Assembly (NCBI GenBank): GCA_963682025.1
Contig: OY821518.1
Location: 125,884,800-125,948,799 of the forward strand
Reading direction: 5' to 3'
Source: Cordilura impudica
Taxonomy: Eukaryota > Arthropoda > Insecta > Diptera > Scathophagidae
Length of the DNA: 64,000 nucleotides
A program made the translations under genes and the position numbers. This document shows, one piece after another, positions 22,186 to 33,629 of this stretch; positions within the stretch are counted from its first letter, which is position 1; each line of letters starts with the position of its first letter. The notes under the pieces were generated by a model that ran no database searches, was not told the origin of the DNA, and saw only the letters and a list, made by a program, of their open reading frames with translations.

Positions 22186-24244
22186 AGAATTCAAAATAAC
22201 ACGAAAGTTTTGTTTCCCAAAAAGGTGAACTGCTCATACCAGTTACAAATTTTTTTAAACCCACTTTAACAAATGCACGAAAAATTATAGAGCTAAGAAT
22301 TGCCGCATTTGTATTCCAACGTTGTTCTATCAACAGAACTGACCATCTAGCCGATGTAATAAAACAATTAGGAAAATAATCAAAAAGTCGAAAGATATTC
22401 GACTCCACAGAACTAAATGTACTGCTTTGATAAAAAACGTTATGGCACCAGCATTTTTACAAAAACTTTTGGAAGATTTAGGAGGCACTTATTACTCATT
22501 AATAACTGATGAAAGTACATCCTCCAACAACAGCAAAATACTTTCCATCAAAACAACACTAAATAGGTTGATGGAGATTGAAAGTGGAATATCTGAAGCT
22601 ATTACTAATTCTATACAAAATATGCTGTAATCAGACGGAATCGATATAATGAGATTACTTGGTATAAGAGTTGATGGTGCAAACGTGAAGGTTGGAAAAT
22701 ATAATTCTGTAAGCAGCAGATTAAATGATATGGTTCCACACTTGATAACAGTAAAATGTATATGTCATTATTGCATCTTGCGTGCGAAAATGTAATGAAG
22801 ACTTCAGAATTAGAATTTATAATTCGGGAAAAAATTGGTTGGTTTTGTCATAGCACCAAATGGCAAATTGAATATTCTGCTATCTACAGATTGATCGCAG
22901 ATAAAAATCCAGCAAAAATTTTTAGAGCAGTGGGAAACATTGGAGCTTCATTTCACATTGGCTTCTTTGCAGGATAAATGCCACACTGCCTCAATTTTAT
23001 CAAAATTGTATACCTATGAAAATAAACTGTATTTTATATTCATGAAAGACATTTTAAACCAGTTATAAAATTAAACAAACTGTTCCAAACTGTTGGCCTC
23101 TTAAAAATAATAATTCATCCAGATATTTAGGCAAATGAGGATAATTCAACAATTACCCAATTTAGTTTTATTGAATATTTAATGCCAACTGAATGCCTAA
23201 ATTTTGGGTATTACTTTACAAACTTTGCTGCATCAGTAACAATAAATAATATCATATTGGTAAAAGAAAATTGTAAATCGTTTGTTGTAGAAATATCTCA
23301 GCAAATAAACCAACGGCTTCCGGATTATAGACTTTATGGGAAAAATATTAACATTTTCCTTCGACAATGAGCAGAAAACAACGAAACCGGACCTAACTAG
23401 TATTGTAGTGCACTTCGAAATTATTTGCGAGTATATAGATGATACTGTTAATGAATGGAACAATTTGCATTATATAAAATGGAAGAATATATCATCCACA
23501 GAAAAATTTGCGCTTGAAGTGGAAAATAAAAAATCATGTGAGTCCGATCACAGGGGAGATGTATAAAAATCTTGTAATTAAAGATTTTTTATGTCACTTT
23601 TTTAAAATCAAACAGAAAGCGTCATCTATGTATCACTTATATCAAACAACTGCAGGGACTCTGGTTATACTTGTGGGGTTGTTGAATTATGTATATGTTA
23701 TACGTTTATATTGTGAAATTTTTGTCGTTTTACAGCAAAAGGTTGTTGAATTAGCTGAAACAATTTTATATCATAATTTTTCACCAATACCATAAGTCAC
23801 ACCGATTTGTCTTACGGCTCACAGCGTATTGTGAAATAAAAATTTACCCCCTCGCGTATAGATGTTTACACATCAAAAAGATGCAGGTGACCAACCAAAA
23901 TTTCGTAAATTAAGCAAATTGGCATCCTCGTTACTGGCTTTTCCTTTTTCAAATTTTAACAATGTTTAATATTGTAAAAAATAACTTATGGAATAGAATG
24001 AACATTTCAACGGTTGAAAGCATTTTAAAGGTAAGATACTCTTTAAATATCAGGTGCCATAGTTTTACACCACCACCTGAAATGATAAAGCTGTTTAATT
24101 CGGATAATATGTACAAAGCTAGCGAATATGATGTGGCAGTTCTAGATTTATTTGAAAATAACTGATTCCTTTTTGTAATGTATATATGTTTGTATATAGT
24201 TATTTACTTACTCTTACGAATTTAATAATTAATTTTGTTTCAAT

Positions 24245-24510
24245 GGTGCGTGGTAAAGAAGAAGAAGAAAGCATATATTTCAAAAATTCATAACTACACT
24301 GTATTTTTAATCGGACCGGTTTCTGGCATTTCAGCCTTCATCAGCGATTTATTGAACATTGTGATAATTGTTATGCTATAATTGAATAGATCGTTTCTAT
24401 ATGAAATTTTTCTACTTAGGGCGGCCGTGAGGTTTGAACCATGAACCTTCACATACACTCGTACTTGCACTTTTTGGTCAGCGCTTTAACACAATCACCT
24501 AAAATTTTTT
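24245..24510 (-). mobile_element. tRNA-derived SINE candidate
   Basis: Read on the minus strand from ~24,505, the sequence has a tRNA-like head (GTTAAAGCGCTGACC as A-box-like text, and a good B box, GGTTCAAACCTC, at ~24,440). The body is GATGAAGGCTGAAATGCCAG followed by AAACCGGTCCGATT. A GAA-rich tail lies at 24,259-24,270. This is the layout of a SINE transcribed by RNA polymerase III. It sits within the hAT 3' region. Target duplications were not identified. Confidence 0.45.
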
Positions 24511-24653
24511 TCGTATGTATGTATATACTAAATTACATACTCATAATTACTAACTAAAAAAGTAATTAACTAAAATTTAATTTTAGGGGATTTTTTGAAA
24601 CTCGCTTAAATTTATGGGGAACACAAAAAAGACCTGGCAACACGGCTATAACC

Positions 24654-25901
24654 ATACTCTTTGGAATAATAATTGTGCTGAATTGAAAAATAATTTTGGA
24701 CATAAACCAATAATTGGACATAAACCAATAACGACATTAATCGATATTTAAAAAATGTTGAATTTTGAATTGGCTAAAATTGCTTAGCATTCTTTAAGGG
24801 TTTTTATTAAATGAAAAAATAAAATTTCCTAGAACTTACACTCGCATTTCGAGGTCTGGGATCCGTTACTATAACTTAAACAGCACAACTAATTCACAAC
24901 ATGAAAGTTTTCACATATTTTTCTTAATTTTCTATTGATATAAAGAACTGGTCACAACTGGATTCGCGAACTTTTAAATAATCGGATTTTGTCGATGTTT
25001 ATATCCAGGGGACTAATCAACGCATTCGATATCGAGTAAAATCAATAAAAATTCCATATTGTGGTTTATTATTTAAATAAGACGGACAAAGGTCAGACCT
25101 CGTTTCACTCTTACTCTTAACTAACATGTAATAATTCGTTAACTGTGACAGACTAAATTATTCTTATGCCCATTTTCTCAATAGGCGATTATCTTTTATC
25201 ACAACGAGAAACTGCCGATTAAAGAAATTTGGTTTTCTCAATGTCTGGTTTGCTTCTATTTTGTCGCAAAGCTAACCGGCACTCATCCGCCAATTATTTA
25301 TTCATCGTACAGATATATTATTCTCCCAACTTTCATATCAATTTTGAGAGGCATTGCCAACTGAAAATAATTCTCCCAACTTTCATACGTATTTTGGGTG
25401 GCATTGCCAACTGAAAATAATGTTTTTGTCGGTACACTGAGAAAACCAAAATTGTTAACCGGCAATTTATCGGTCCAATAAATTTATGTCCTGGTTAAGT
25501 AACAGACAGTTTGACGATACATTGAGAAAACCGGCATTAGTGTTTTATGTTGGAAAATAAAGAAATAATGTCGATAAAGAATGCGACGATTAGACTCCAG
25601 TTCAATTTCGTCATAGCTTTTCAAAACATCTCCAACTTTTCTTAGTTGAGTTTCAATATTTGCCCCTTTCACGTTATTTCTATTTTTTCCCCTTTTCTTT
25701 TGTAATTTTTTGCTTATTATACTTTTATTTATTTTTTTTCAGGGACGGAAAATAATTATTTTTATCTTTCGGAAGAAAAGGTTAGGTTAAAATTCTCTAT
25801 CTATTTAAGGGAATTTTTAACCATTATCGTAAGAGATATAGTATTTTGGTCACCGCAACCAATATTAATGAGAAATATTTTTTTTTGGTTATGAATAACT
25901 A
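24654..25901. other. spacer with small repeats
   Basis: The CCTAGAACTTACACTCGCAT motif at ~24,830 is shared with repeat R ends. Positions 25,020-25,105 are the inverted counterpart of 1840-1935 (GCATTCGATATCGAGTAAAA). At ~25,320-25,420 a 50-bp unit containing ATTCTCCCAACTTTCATA and GGCATTGCCAACTGAAAATA is repeated twice in tandem. AGAAAACC and CGGCA motifs recur around 25,150-25,530. No gene is seen. Confidence 0.45.
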
Positions 25902-27186
25902 AAGGGTGATTTTTTAAGAGCTATAGGAAAGTTTTCAAAAAAAAAAAAACACATAAAATTCAGAAAAATGTATGAAATCTTTATTTTAATCGATAGTACG
26001 GTCCATATAATTTAATGTTTGAAGATTATTTCATGCAAATGTTGACCGTGACTGCGCCTCAAATGGTCCATCCGCTTAGTCCAATTTTGGCATACTCTTT
26101 CCAACATTTCGGTCGGTATCTCACGAATAAATGTTTCAATGTTGTCTTCCAATGCGTCAATTGAAGCGGGATTGTGTGTATAGACATGAGCTTTAACATA
26201 GCCCCACAAAAAATAGTCTAAAGGCGTTAAATCGCACGATCTAGGCGGCCAATTGACCGGTCCCGAACTTGAAATAAAATGTTCACCGAACTCGCCTCTC
26301 AATAAGTCCATTGTTGCGCGTGCTGTGTGGCATATGGCACCGTCTTGTTGAATCCACATGTCATGCAAGTCAAGCTCTTGCATTTTGGGCAAAAAAAAGT
26401 TGGATATCATCTCTCGGTAGCGCTCACCATTCACAGTTACGTTTCGATTCGCATCATCTTTGAAGAAGTACGGTCCAATAATGCCACCAGCCCATAAACC
26501 GCACCAAACTGTGACTTTTTCTGGATGCATTGGTAGCTCTTATGCTTCTGGCTGATATTCACTCCAAAATCGACAATTCTGCTTATTTACGTACCCATTG
26601 AGCTAAAAATGAGCTTCGTCGCTGAACACAATTTTTCGGTAAAAAAGTGGATCTTCGGCCAACTTTCCAAGAGCCCATTCACCAAAAATTCTACGTTGCG
26701 GTAGGTCGTTCGGCTTCAATTCTTGCACCAGCTGTATTTTGAAAGGCTTCACACCTAAATCCTTCCGCAAAATTTTCCACGTTGTTGAGTAACAGAGGCC
26801 CAATTGCTGCGAACGGCGACGAATCGATAATTGATGGTCATCATTAACACTGGCCGGTAAGGCTGCGACATTTTCTTCAGTTCGCACTCTACGTAAGCGT
26901 GTTGGTGGTTTAATGTCCAACAATGTAAATTTAGTCACAATAGCCCGAATAGCCGTTTCAGTGGGTCGATAAACTGACCATAAAATGGAAGAAGCGCGCG
27001 ATGAACTTTCTTAACAGAGCACGCATTTTGATAATAAAATTCAATAACTTGCAAGCGTTGTTCGTTTGTAAGACGGTTAAATTATAGACCAAACTGAAGA
27101 TGTTTGATAATGAACAAAACACGAAACGTGCGTCAGCTGTTTAAACCAGTGTTGCCAAAAAGATAGTAGCTAAAAAAATCACCCTT
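25902..27186 (-). mobile_element. rosa-type (DD41D) mariner, copy 1, complete ends
   Basis: The inverted ends start AAGGGTGATTTTTTAAGAGC on the left and AAGGGTGATTTTTTTAGCTA on the right. A TA target duplication lies on both sides (25,900-25,901; 27,187-27,188). The 1285-bp length is normal for the family. The minus-strand transposase is disrupted. The flanks outside the element show a related GGTTATGAATAACT / GGTTACCAGTAACC sequence. Confidence 0.85.
26012..27100 (-). pseudogene. DD41D mariner transposase, two stops and a frameshift
   Basis: The helix-turn-helix region (NEQRLQVIEFYYQNACSVKK) is followed by a one-base shift near 26,965. Then come RRRSQQLGLCYSTTWKILRK and IVFSDEAHF, with the first Asp. 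Two in-frame stops fall between 26,535 and 26,602. The second half carries MWIQQDGAICHTA (second Asp) and SCDLTPLDYFLW (third Asp). The spacing between second and third Asp is 41 residues, which identifies the rosa group of the Tc1/mariner superfamily. All three acidic residues remain, so decay is recent. Confidence 0.85.
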
Positions 27187-27189
27187 TAT

Positions 27190-27862
27190 TATAACAACTA
27201 AAAAATTTTTTGGTTACCAGTAACCATTATTGAAAGTAATTTTATTTTTTGGTTATCGCTACCCGGATACATATTGTATTCTTGATGCAGTGGGTGCATT
27301 TCTAAGGTGTTTGAACGATAAGGAAATAATATTTAATTAAAAAGTTGATTAAAAATTAAACTTTAAGAAGTTTAATTAGTAGTTCAATAATAATAATAAA
27401 TAAATTAAATAATAATAAATTTTAAGTACAGTCACGTATATTTTCAACAAAATGAGACAATCAAAATCAGCTTTGCAACTGTCAAAAATTTCTCCACCTA
27501 TCAAAGGCGAAGTAAAAGGTGTAGACGCTTCGTTGACAATGTCACCCAAAATAGTCGGCAAAAGTGGTAACTTGGAAACACTAGACCCCTGGCTTCCTAC
27601 AGGGTACATATATATTGATGAAGCAAATACTACAACTACAATGACCACATAAACAACAACAATTACAGCATTTTCATACAAAATTTAGAATAAGAATAAT
27701 AACAATAACATAAAAAAGTTTTTTTTGCATCCTTCGAGATTTTAAATAGCAAGTTGTTCAGGATATCAGTGAATTATTTTCAATAAAATGACCAACCCAG
27801 CTGACGAATTGAGGACTTGGTCGTGATTTCCACATAGGAACAGACGGACATTGATATATCAA
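27190..27862. other. AT-rich spacer with an unsupported small frame
   Basis: A 66-codon frame on the plus strand (27,452-27,652; MRQSKSALQLSKISPP...) has no recognisable domain. An overlapping minus frame with a hydrophobic stretch is equally long. Neither is supported. Confidence 0.3.
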
Positions 27863-28600
27863 CTCCGTTTGTTTATTATTTATTATTTATTTTTTTATTT
27901 AATGAATACAACATGATCCTTACAGACAAGCAGCTTATTACTAAAATTACAACAAATTATTTTATCAAGTTTTAAGCCCACTAGTAGAAATACTTAAATC
28001 TAATTCATTGCAAAGATTATTAAATAATCTCAATGATTTGGTTAAAGGTTCATCACGGCCATATTCAGTTCCATGAAACTCAATATGTAAATAATTGCTT
28101 CTTCTCCATGAAATTTGAGGAACGAAATATTTAAATAGATGTAGATCAGGACAAAAATGTTACTAAGGATATTTTCCTTTGAAATTCAAGAGATTTCATC
28201 TGTGCTCAGAAGATGTGAGAGGAGTTGAGAAATGTAGAAACGAAAAAGTGAACTTTAAAAATTTGATTTGAATTTTTTCCAATATTATATTGAGATAACA
28301 AAACACGATGACATCTATGAAAACTCATACATCAACATTTATCAACATTAAAAGGAAAGCCATTTCGTTCAGATCACGAAACTACTCTATTCATGTCATT
28401 CTGAAGATCAACAATGCCCATTTTGTTATAAATAGGGTTAAAAATTTTTGAGAACATCCGCATACAAATGATATTTTGAATATATTCAAGAATCAAGAAT
28501 ATATGTATATTTTTTGGAATCCAAATTTTTTTTTTTTTATCAAAATTCCTCTTCACACTGGTGTTATTGGTATAAAAAATTTCCATTTAAATTTATAATT
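27863..28600 (-). mobile_element. LINE 3' end (jockey/CR1-like), decayed
   Basis: The minus-strand reading FVPQISWRRSNYLHIEFHGT, then EYGRDEPLTKSLRLFNNLCN is the conserved C-terminal block of insect non-LTR reverse-transcriptase proteins. It corresponds to LHRTNYGTNKPIARCLKLFN in the LINE at 61-62 kb. An (AATA)n-like tail lies at 27,866-27,905. The 5' part is truncated, as usual for LINE copies. Confidence 0.6.
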
Positions 28601-28627
28601 CAGTAAACTCATAAGCAGACTAATTTG

Positions 28628-29041
28628 TTATACCCTATACCACTATGTGGTATAATGAGTTTGTGATGATGTTTGTAACCACCAAATATATTGGACATAG
28701 CCCCACCTTTTCTTATCACTTTTGAGTTGACTGAGTGATGTCCGTCTGTGTGTCTGTCTGTCTGTATGTATGTTATGGTCGCAAATATTTTGTCGGCCAA
28801 AGGACGATCGTATGTTCATACCTAGTCCCCATACAAATAACTGCTATGAAATCGACTTAAATTGCCTTAAGATCCAGATATGAACTTTTTCTGCAGATCG
28901 TAAATTGATAACAATGCCACTCAAACTTGGTTTATTCATGTTTTCTATATTTAATTATGAACTCAGCAAAGTTGGAGCGAAAAGCATTTCGCGCAACTCA
29001 TGGTATAGGGTATAAACCGACTATAAATTTCTTACATGTTT
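28628..29041 (-). repeat. GTCC-core element, copy A2, internally deleted
   Basis: It begins TTATACCCTATACCACTATG, carries GTCCGTCTGTGTGTCTGTC at ~28,740, and ends with GGTATAGGGTATAAACCGAC and TTTCTTACATG. It is about half the length of A1, with the central part lost. Confidence 0.65.
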
Positions 29042-29879
29042 TATAAAATATTTATGAAATGAACTACTTACTTTTTCGAACGAAGTATTTACTTGTATAT
29101 ATGAATATGAAACTTAAACTTTTTAATTTTTGTTTTTTTTTTTTTAAATTTGTAAGTCTACACTCAGACTTGCTAGACTTGGGGATATTTCCTCAAAAAT
29201 TGTTAATGAAAGGGACACAATTTTTCGATTCGTGGTAGGTTATATATATAAAAAAAAATACGGATTAATTGGGGATATTCAGAAACTAAAAAAATTAATA
29301 AATTACTTTGTCACAACCGCTGCACAGTGGACCATATTTTGAGAAGGCGGCCAAAAATCATTTTTTTTTTGTTACCGATTTTAAAGTTATGTTATTCATT
29401 TGAAAGTAAATACTAGTAAACCTCGGGAGCCAACAAATTGCGACTTTATCTCAACTATATCACAGCGAACAGGGTCTTCGAAAATGGGCTTTCTCAGTAT
29501 TTTGCTAAAATTAAAAATTTCTTTGTAAATTTTTATTTTTGAATGACTGTAACTTTTTCGATTTAAAAGATTTTGAAGTGAAATAAATTTTGTATAATTT
29601 TGTGGCTTCCATACTATTAATGTTAGAAATATAAGTCGTTCCGAAATTAAAAAAAATAAAAATTTTAAAGAAGGTCAAAATTTTCCGAAAATCTCCTACT
29701 TAATAGAGCATAACTCCTGCCAGTCAAAAGCAGTCAGAAAAAATTTTGCACTCTTCTATAGTCCGAACCCTCCCCTATACTCCTATACCCCATTATATAC
29801 CCGCCAGTTTCCGCCCGTGTGCACCAGAACAATTTTTCTGACCCAAGGTTAGATATTTTCTGCAAAATTTATGAATACA

Positions 29880-30025
29880 AAAGTTGTCCACTATGTGGTT
29901 ACGATATATTAAGTTTGAGGTGATGTTTGCAACTGCCAAAAATATTGAACCTTTATCCATCTTTTATTATACGGATCGACTCAAAAACACTTTCTGAGTC
30001 GATTAAACGATGTCCGTCCGTCCGT
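29880..30025 (-). repeat. GTCC-core element fragment, copy A3
   Basis: CACTATGTGGTTACGATATA, TGATGTTTGCAACTGCCAAA, ACGGATCGACTC and GATGTCCGTCCGTCCGTCTG match the first ~140 bp of minus-oriented copies such as A8. It lies inside Transib copy 2, so it inserted after that Transib. Confidence 0.6.
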
Positions 30026-30255
30026 CTGAGTGTTATGAATACAAAAGTTGGTCGTACCGGTGCACCGCGGTGTATTTTTTTGCGTGTCGGTAGAGTTGTC
30101 AGGAGTTGTTATATACTTATAAAAAAAGGGTTGAGATATAATGCACTTAATTGTTACAGGTACTTTTACATAGGTACCTTTCAAAAACATTAATATTCTG
30201 AATTAGAGTTATATAGTTTAAATACCTGACAAAATGGGAAACAATTTAAATAACA

Positions 30256-30603
30256 GGTAAATGGCAAAAAAAAAAAAAAACTATTGCGACATAGCCCTTT
30301 AAGATATGAGCAGGTATGCTTCACCTTTTTAAAGGGGTTAGGGTGTGGGTTTTTTATGCTTCTAAAAGTGGTAATAAAAGTGGTAATAATGAAGATACTA
30401 TCCAGCGGATAGCGAAATATTGAATAAATAAAAAACAACAACAAAAATTCCAAAATTGGCCTCAAGCTCAATAAATTAATAACAATTGGTAAAAAAAAAA
30501 ACTATTGCAACATAGCCCTTTAAGATATGAGCAGGTATGCTTCACCTTTTAAAAGGGGTTCGGGTATGGGTTTTTTATGCTTCTAAAAGTGGTAGTGAAA
30601 GAT
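30256..30603 (+). repeat. direct repeat inside Transib copy 2
   Basis: A ~110-bp block (AGCCCTTTAAGATATGAGCA followed by GGTATGCTTCACC and GGGTTTTTTATGCTTCTAAA) occurs at ~30,275-30,385 and again at ~30,500-30,600. It is upstream of the transposase, where the 5' untranslated region would be. Confidence 0.65.
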
Positions 30604-30624
30604 AAAAATTTTTATGTTACATAA

Positions 30625-32635
30625 TTGCAAGAAAGAGTATTTATAATAATGTTTCCACAATTATTATTCATTACAATTTGTGCAATGACTAAGTACTGTT
30701 ACAGAGATCTGGCAGATATTTATTTTCAACGAAATGATGTAGACGATGTAATTTTGCACATAGTGAGCAACGACTTCTTTAAGAATTGTAACCTAGAAGA
30801 CATTGAAATGCACAAAGGAAAAATTACTAATTTTGCATCGAATTTGAAAAGACGGTACATTGAATGCTCTCATAGCAAGGCAAAGATGTACAAACGTTAC
30901 CAAGACTGGTTAATAAAGGAACTTATTTTTGAGAGTGCATCTACAACTGCCAACGAAAGTGGAAAAAAGGGTCGACCAGCAAAACCAATTGACGGATGTA
31001 GTGAAAGATCTCGAAGGCGCAAGCTGGAGAATATCAATGAAGAAATTTCTCAAAGAATTATTAAGGATTAATTTTTGCACCAAATTCAACCAACCCAAAA
31101 TAAAAAAAAATAAAATTGTGCGCCCAAAGCGCACAAAGAGGATTTTGAAAAGCATTCCTACACCAATTGCAGATAAGAAATTTACGCCGGAAGAAGCGTT
31201 CGCCCTATTTTTGGACTTGAAATTGACCAAAAATCAATATAAGGAATTGCGGAAGCAAACCAATGAAAAGAATTGTGGGATTTTTCCAGAGTATCGAGAT
31301 TTAGTTTCTGCCAAAAAAGAATGCTTACCTTCACAATCTGCTATTAGTGTCACTTCAACATCAGCAGAAATAAAATTGCAAGATCTCCTGCAGAACGATT
31401 GCTAAATACTCTTGATACTGATAATTTAACAAAAATTGGTAATGGCAGCATTACTTTAATTTCTAAATGAGGATGTGATGGATCCCCTGGTCAGAAACAA
31501 TACAAGCAATTTAATGCCGAAAATTAATCAGATGCTAATTTATTTATGGTATCTTTCGTTGCATTGCGCTTAACAAAAAGGTATAGCGTCTTAGAGCCGT
31601 CAACTAGTAGAGCAACAGAAATCGATATATGGAAAAATGAAATTCCTTCTTCAACAAAGTATTGCAGACCAATAAAATTTGCATTCAAAAAGGAAACCAA
31701 AGATGTCATAACTGAAGAAGTTCAAAAAATAAAAGATCAAATTAAGGAACTTCAACCAGTAATATTTAAATTTGATGACCAAGACATTGAAGTACATTTT
31801 GAAATGTGTCTCACAATGATTGATGGAAAAGTTGCACAAGCTTTAACTGGAACAAAGTCAACGTCAAGCTGCATTATATGCCAAAAGACATCAAGTCAAT
31901 TAAGCCAACCCCCACCAGAAGACGATAGTTTTAAGGAAGCCTACGAATTTGGAATGTCCCCTCTTCATGCTAGAATACGTTTCATAGAGCATATTCGTAA
32001 ATTGGGTTATGATTTGGAATTTGGTCCGTTAGGCGAAACAGTGAGAAAAAACAAAGAAAATGAAGAAAAAAGAAATCGACCAACCAAAAGAAGGGGAAGG
32101 AAACACAAATGATGGAAATACTGCAAGGAGATTTTTTTCCGATCCGGAAACTGCAGCATCTATCACAGGTGTAGATCATGAATTAATAAGACGATTCAAA
32201 ATCATATTACAAGTTCTAGCATGCAGCAGAAAGATAAATGCAAAAAAATTTGGAGAGTACGCCAATAAAACAGCTATACTTTATAATGAAATATTATCTT
32301 GGAGATATATGCCATCCACAGTTCATAAAATTTTGTACCATGGGGAACAAATAATTCAAAACAATATGCTACCAATAGGAGATCTATCTGAAGAAGCGCA
32401 AGAAAAAAGGAACAAAGACTACAGAATCTTTCGCGAGCACAACACAAGGAAAATGTCCAAATGTTGTACTAATGAAGACCTTATCACTATTTTGTTATGC
32501 ACTTCAGATCCATATATGTCCAACATTCGTCAAAAATGGAAAACTACCTCTATTGAGTTAGACGAAGAAGCTAAACAACTTCTAGAATATGAAAATCAAG
32601 GCTATTTAGAAGAAATTTTTACTAAAATTGGTTGA
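30625..32635 (+). pseudogene. RAG1-like Transib transposase, copy 2, decayed
   Basis: It aligns along its whole length with the intact protein at 44,509-46,581. Matched segments include YRDLADIYFQRNDVDDVI, KRILKSIPTP, FTPEEAFALFLDLKLT, CDGSPGQKQYKQ (first Asp), TMIDGKVAQAL (second Asp), CIIC, VHKILYHG and LSEEAQEKRNKDYR (Glu). There are frameshifts near 31,070-31,100, 31,395 and 32,050-32,090, and in-frame stops at ~31,468 and ~31,525. Catalytic and zinc-ligand residues are kept, so the lesions look like neutral decay after insertion. Confidence 0.85.
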
Positions 32636-33629
32636 TTTAAAGTACTTTTTCATTACACTAACAGTAAGTTACACTTATTTTTATATAGTTAAAAAATTTT
32701 CTTGATTTAAAAATTCATATATTTTGTAAATTTACAATAAAAATTGTTATATTTCATAAATTTACCATAAAAATTTATATAGAAATATTTAAAAAGACAA
32801 TAAAAAAAAATTTAACTAAAGCAAAAACATACGAGTTTTTCATTGAAACTTCTCTATCTTGAATCAATATAAGGTAACTTTTACGTTCGCTGCTTAATAA
32901 ATTATATTTTAACTCGGGATCTTTCAAAAAAAAAAAACAACCTGTGGCCCTTGTGCACATTAGGACTAAAAAGTTTACGGGGGCCAAAGTTTGGCATTTT
33001 TTGAAAAAATTAACTTAAAAAATTGTTAAAAAGTATTAGTTGTAAAATTAACTGAAAAAATAACACATTATATTAAAAAAAAAAACCTTTTTTTACCTTT
33101 TAACACTTCACTTTTGTACTAAAATTCAACTACAAATGAAAATGTATTTTAAACCCTCCTTAACTTTTTTTATTTTCGATCGACAATTACGTTTTATAGC
33201 AAAACTTAGAGGCTAAAGTCTCACCTACCAAACAAAAAAAACCGCAAATCAAAATTCCAATCCAATCAAAAGTTATAGATTTTTGACCGCCTTCTCGTCA
33301 AATGGTCCACTGTGCGCTGGCCAAATCAATTAATAATATACAGTGGGTGGCAATACATTGTAAAAGTACAGAATTTAAAATTTTACAATTTTGTTTTTTA
33401 ATAATTCGCGTTAAGTTTTATTATTGTGCATTTTTTTTATATTTATTTTAGTGATGACAAAACACTGAAAACTTTTAAAATTTAGTAACAGAGTTGATTA
33501 AAACCATAAGAATAGAAGATGGCATGAAAGAAAGTATATAAATTCTTAACCGTTATTTAAATATTTAAATTTAACACAATTGTATTTTTTAAATGTTTTA
33601 ATCTTGTAATTAATTATTATAAAATAAGG

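Larger units (their letters stand above)
18743..24165 (+). pseudogene. hAT transposase, split and decayed
   Basis: The N-terminal exon at 18,743-18,845 reads WLRPVQVDAHRAFCSYCKSI, with a C..C zinc-finger start, then breaks at the BEL insertion. Coding resumes at ~22,190 and continues to 24,165. Landmarks there are IAAFVFQRCSINRTDHLADV, the DDE-like YYSLITDESTSSNN, FIEYLMPTECLNFG and a C-terminal dimerisation segment (VKNNLWNRMNISTVESILKV). Many frameshifts and stops separate the pieces. It encodes a RNase H-fold cut-and-paste transposase that no longer works. The C-terminal part resembles insect hAT proteins of the ZBED/SCAND3-like type. Confidence 0.65.
17697..24645 (+). mobile_element. hAT element with nested insertions
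   Basis: The left end is CAGTGTTGCCAG; the right end read inward is CCGTGTTGCCAG. The flanks GTATAACC (17,689-17,696) and CTATAACC (24,646-24,653) match at 7 of 8 bases, which is the 8-bp target duplication of hAT elements. G-rich subterminal repeats (TTAGGGGG-type) lie inside both ends. A split hAT transposase occupies the plus strand. A BEL/Pao block, a Harbinger-like MITE, a LINE fragment and a SINE have landed inside, making a 6.95-kb locus. Confidence 0.75.
29323..33314 (+). mobile_element. Transib element, copy 2, complete ends
   Basis: Left end CACAGTGGACCATATTTTGA; right end read inward CACAGTGGACCATTTGACGA. Both continue into GAAGGCGGYCAAAAATC at the same distance. Both flanks carry CGCTG (29,318-29,322 and 33,315-33,319), a 5-bp target duplication. 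The 3992-bp element encodes a decayed RAG1-like transposase on the plus strand. The terminal heptamer is the canonical V(D)J heptamer CACAGTG at both ends. Confidence 0.9.

Noticed and set aside
24427..24505. A true tRNA gene
   Set aside because: Only the B box is convincing. Acceptor-stem pairing was not found, and the sequence continues into a SINE-like body.
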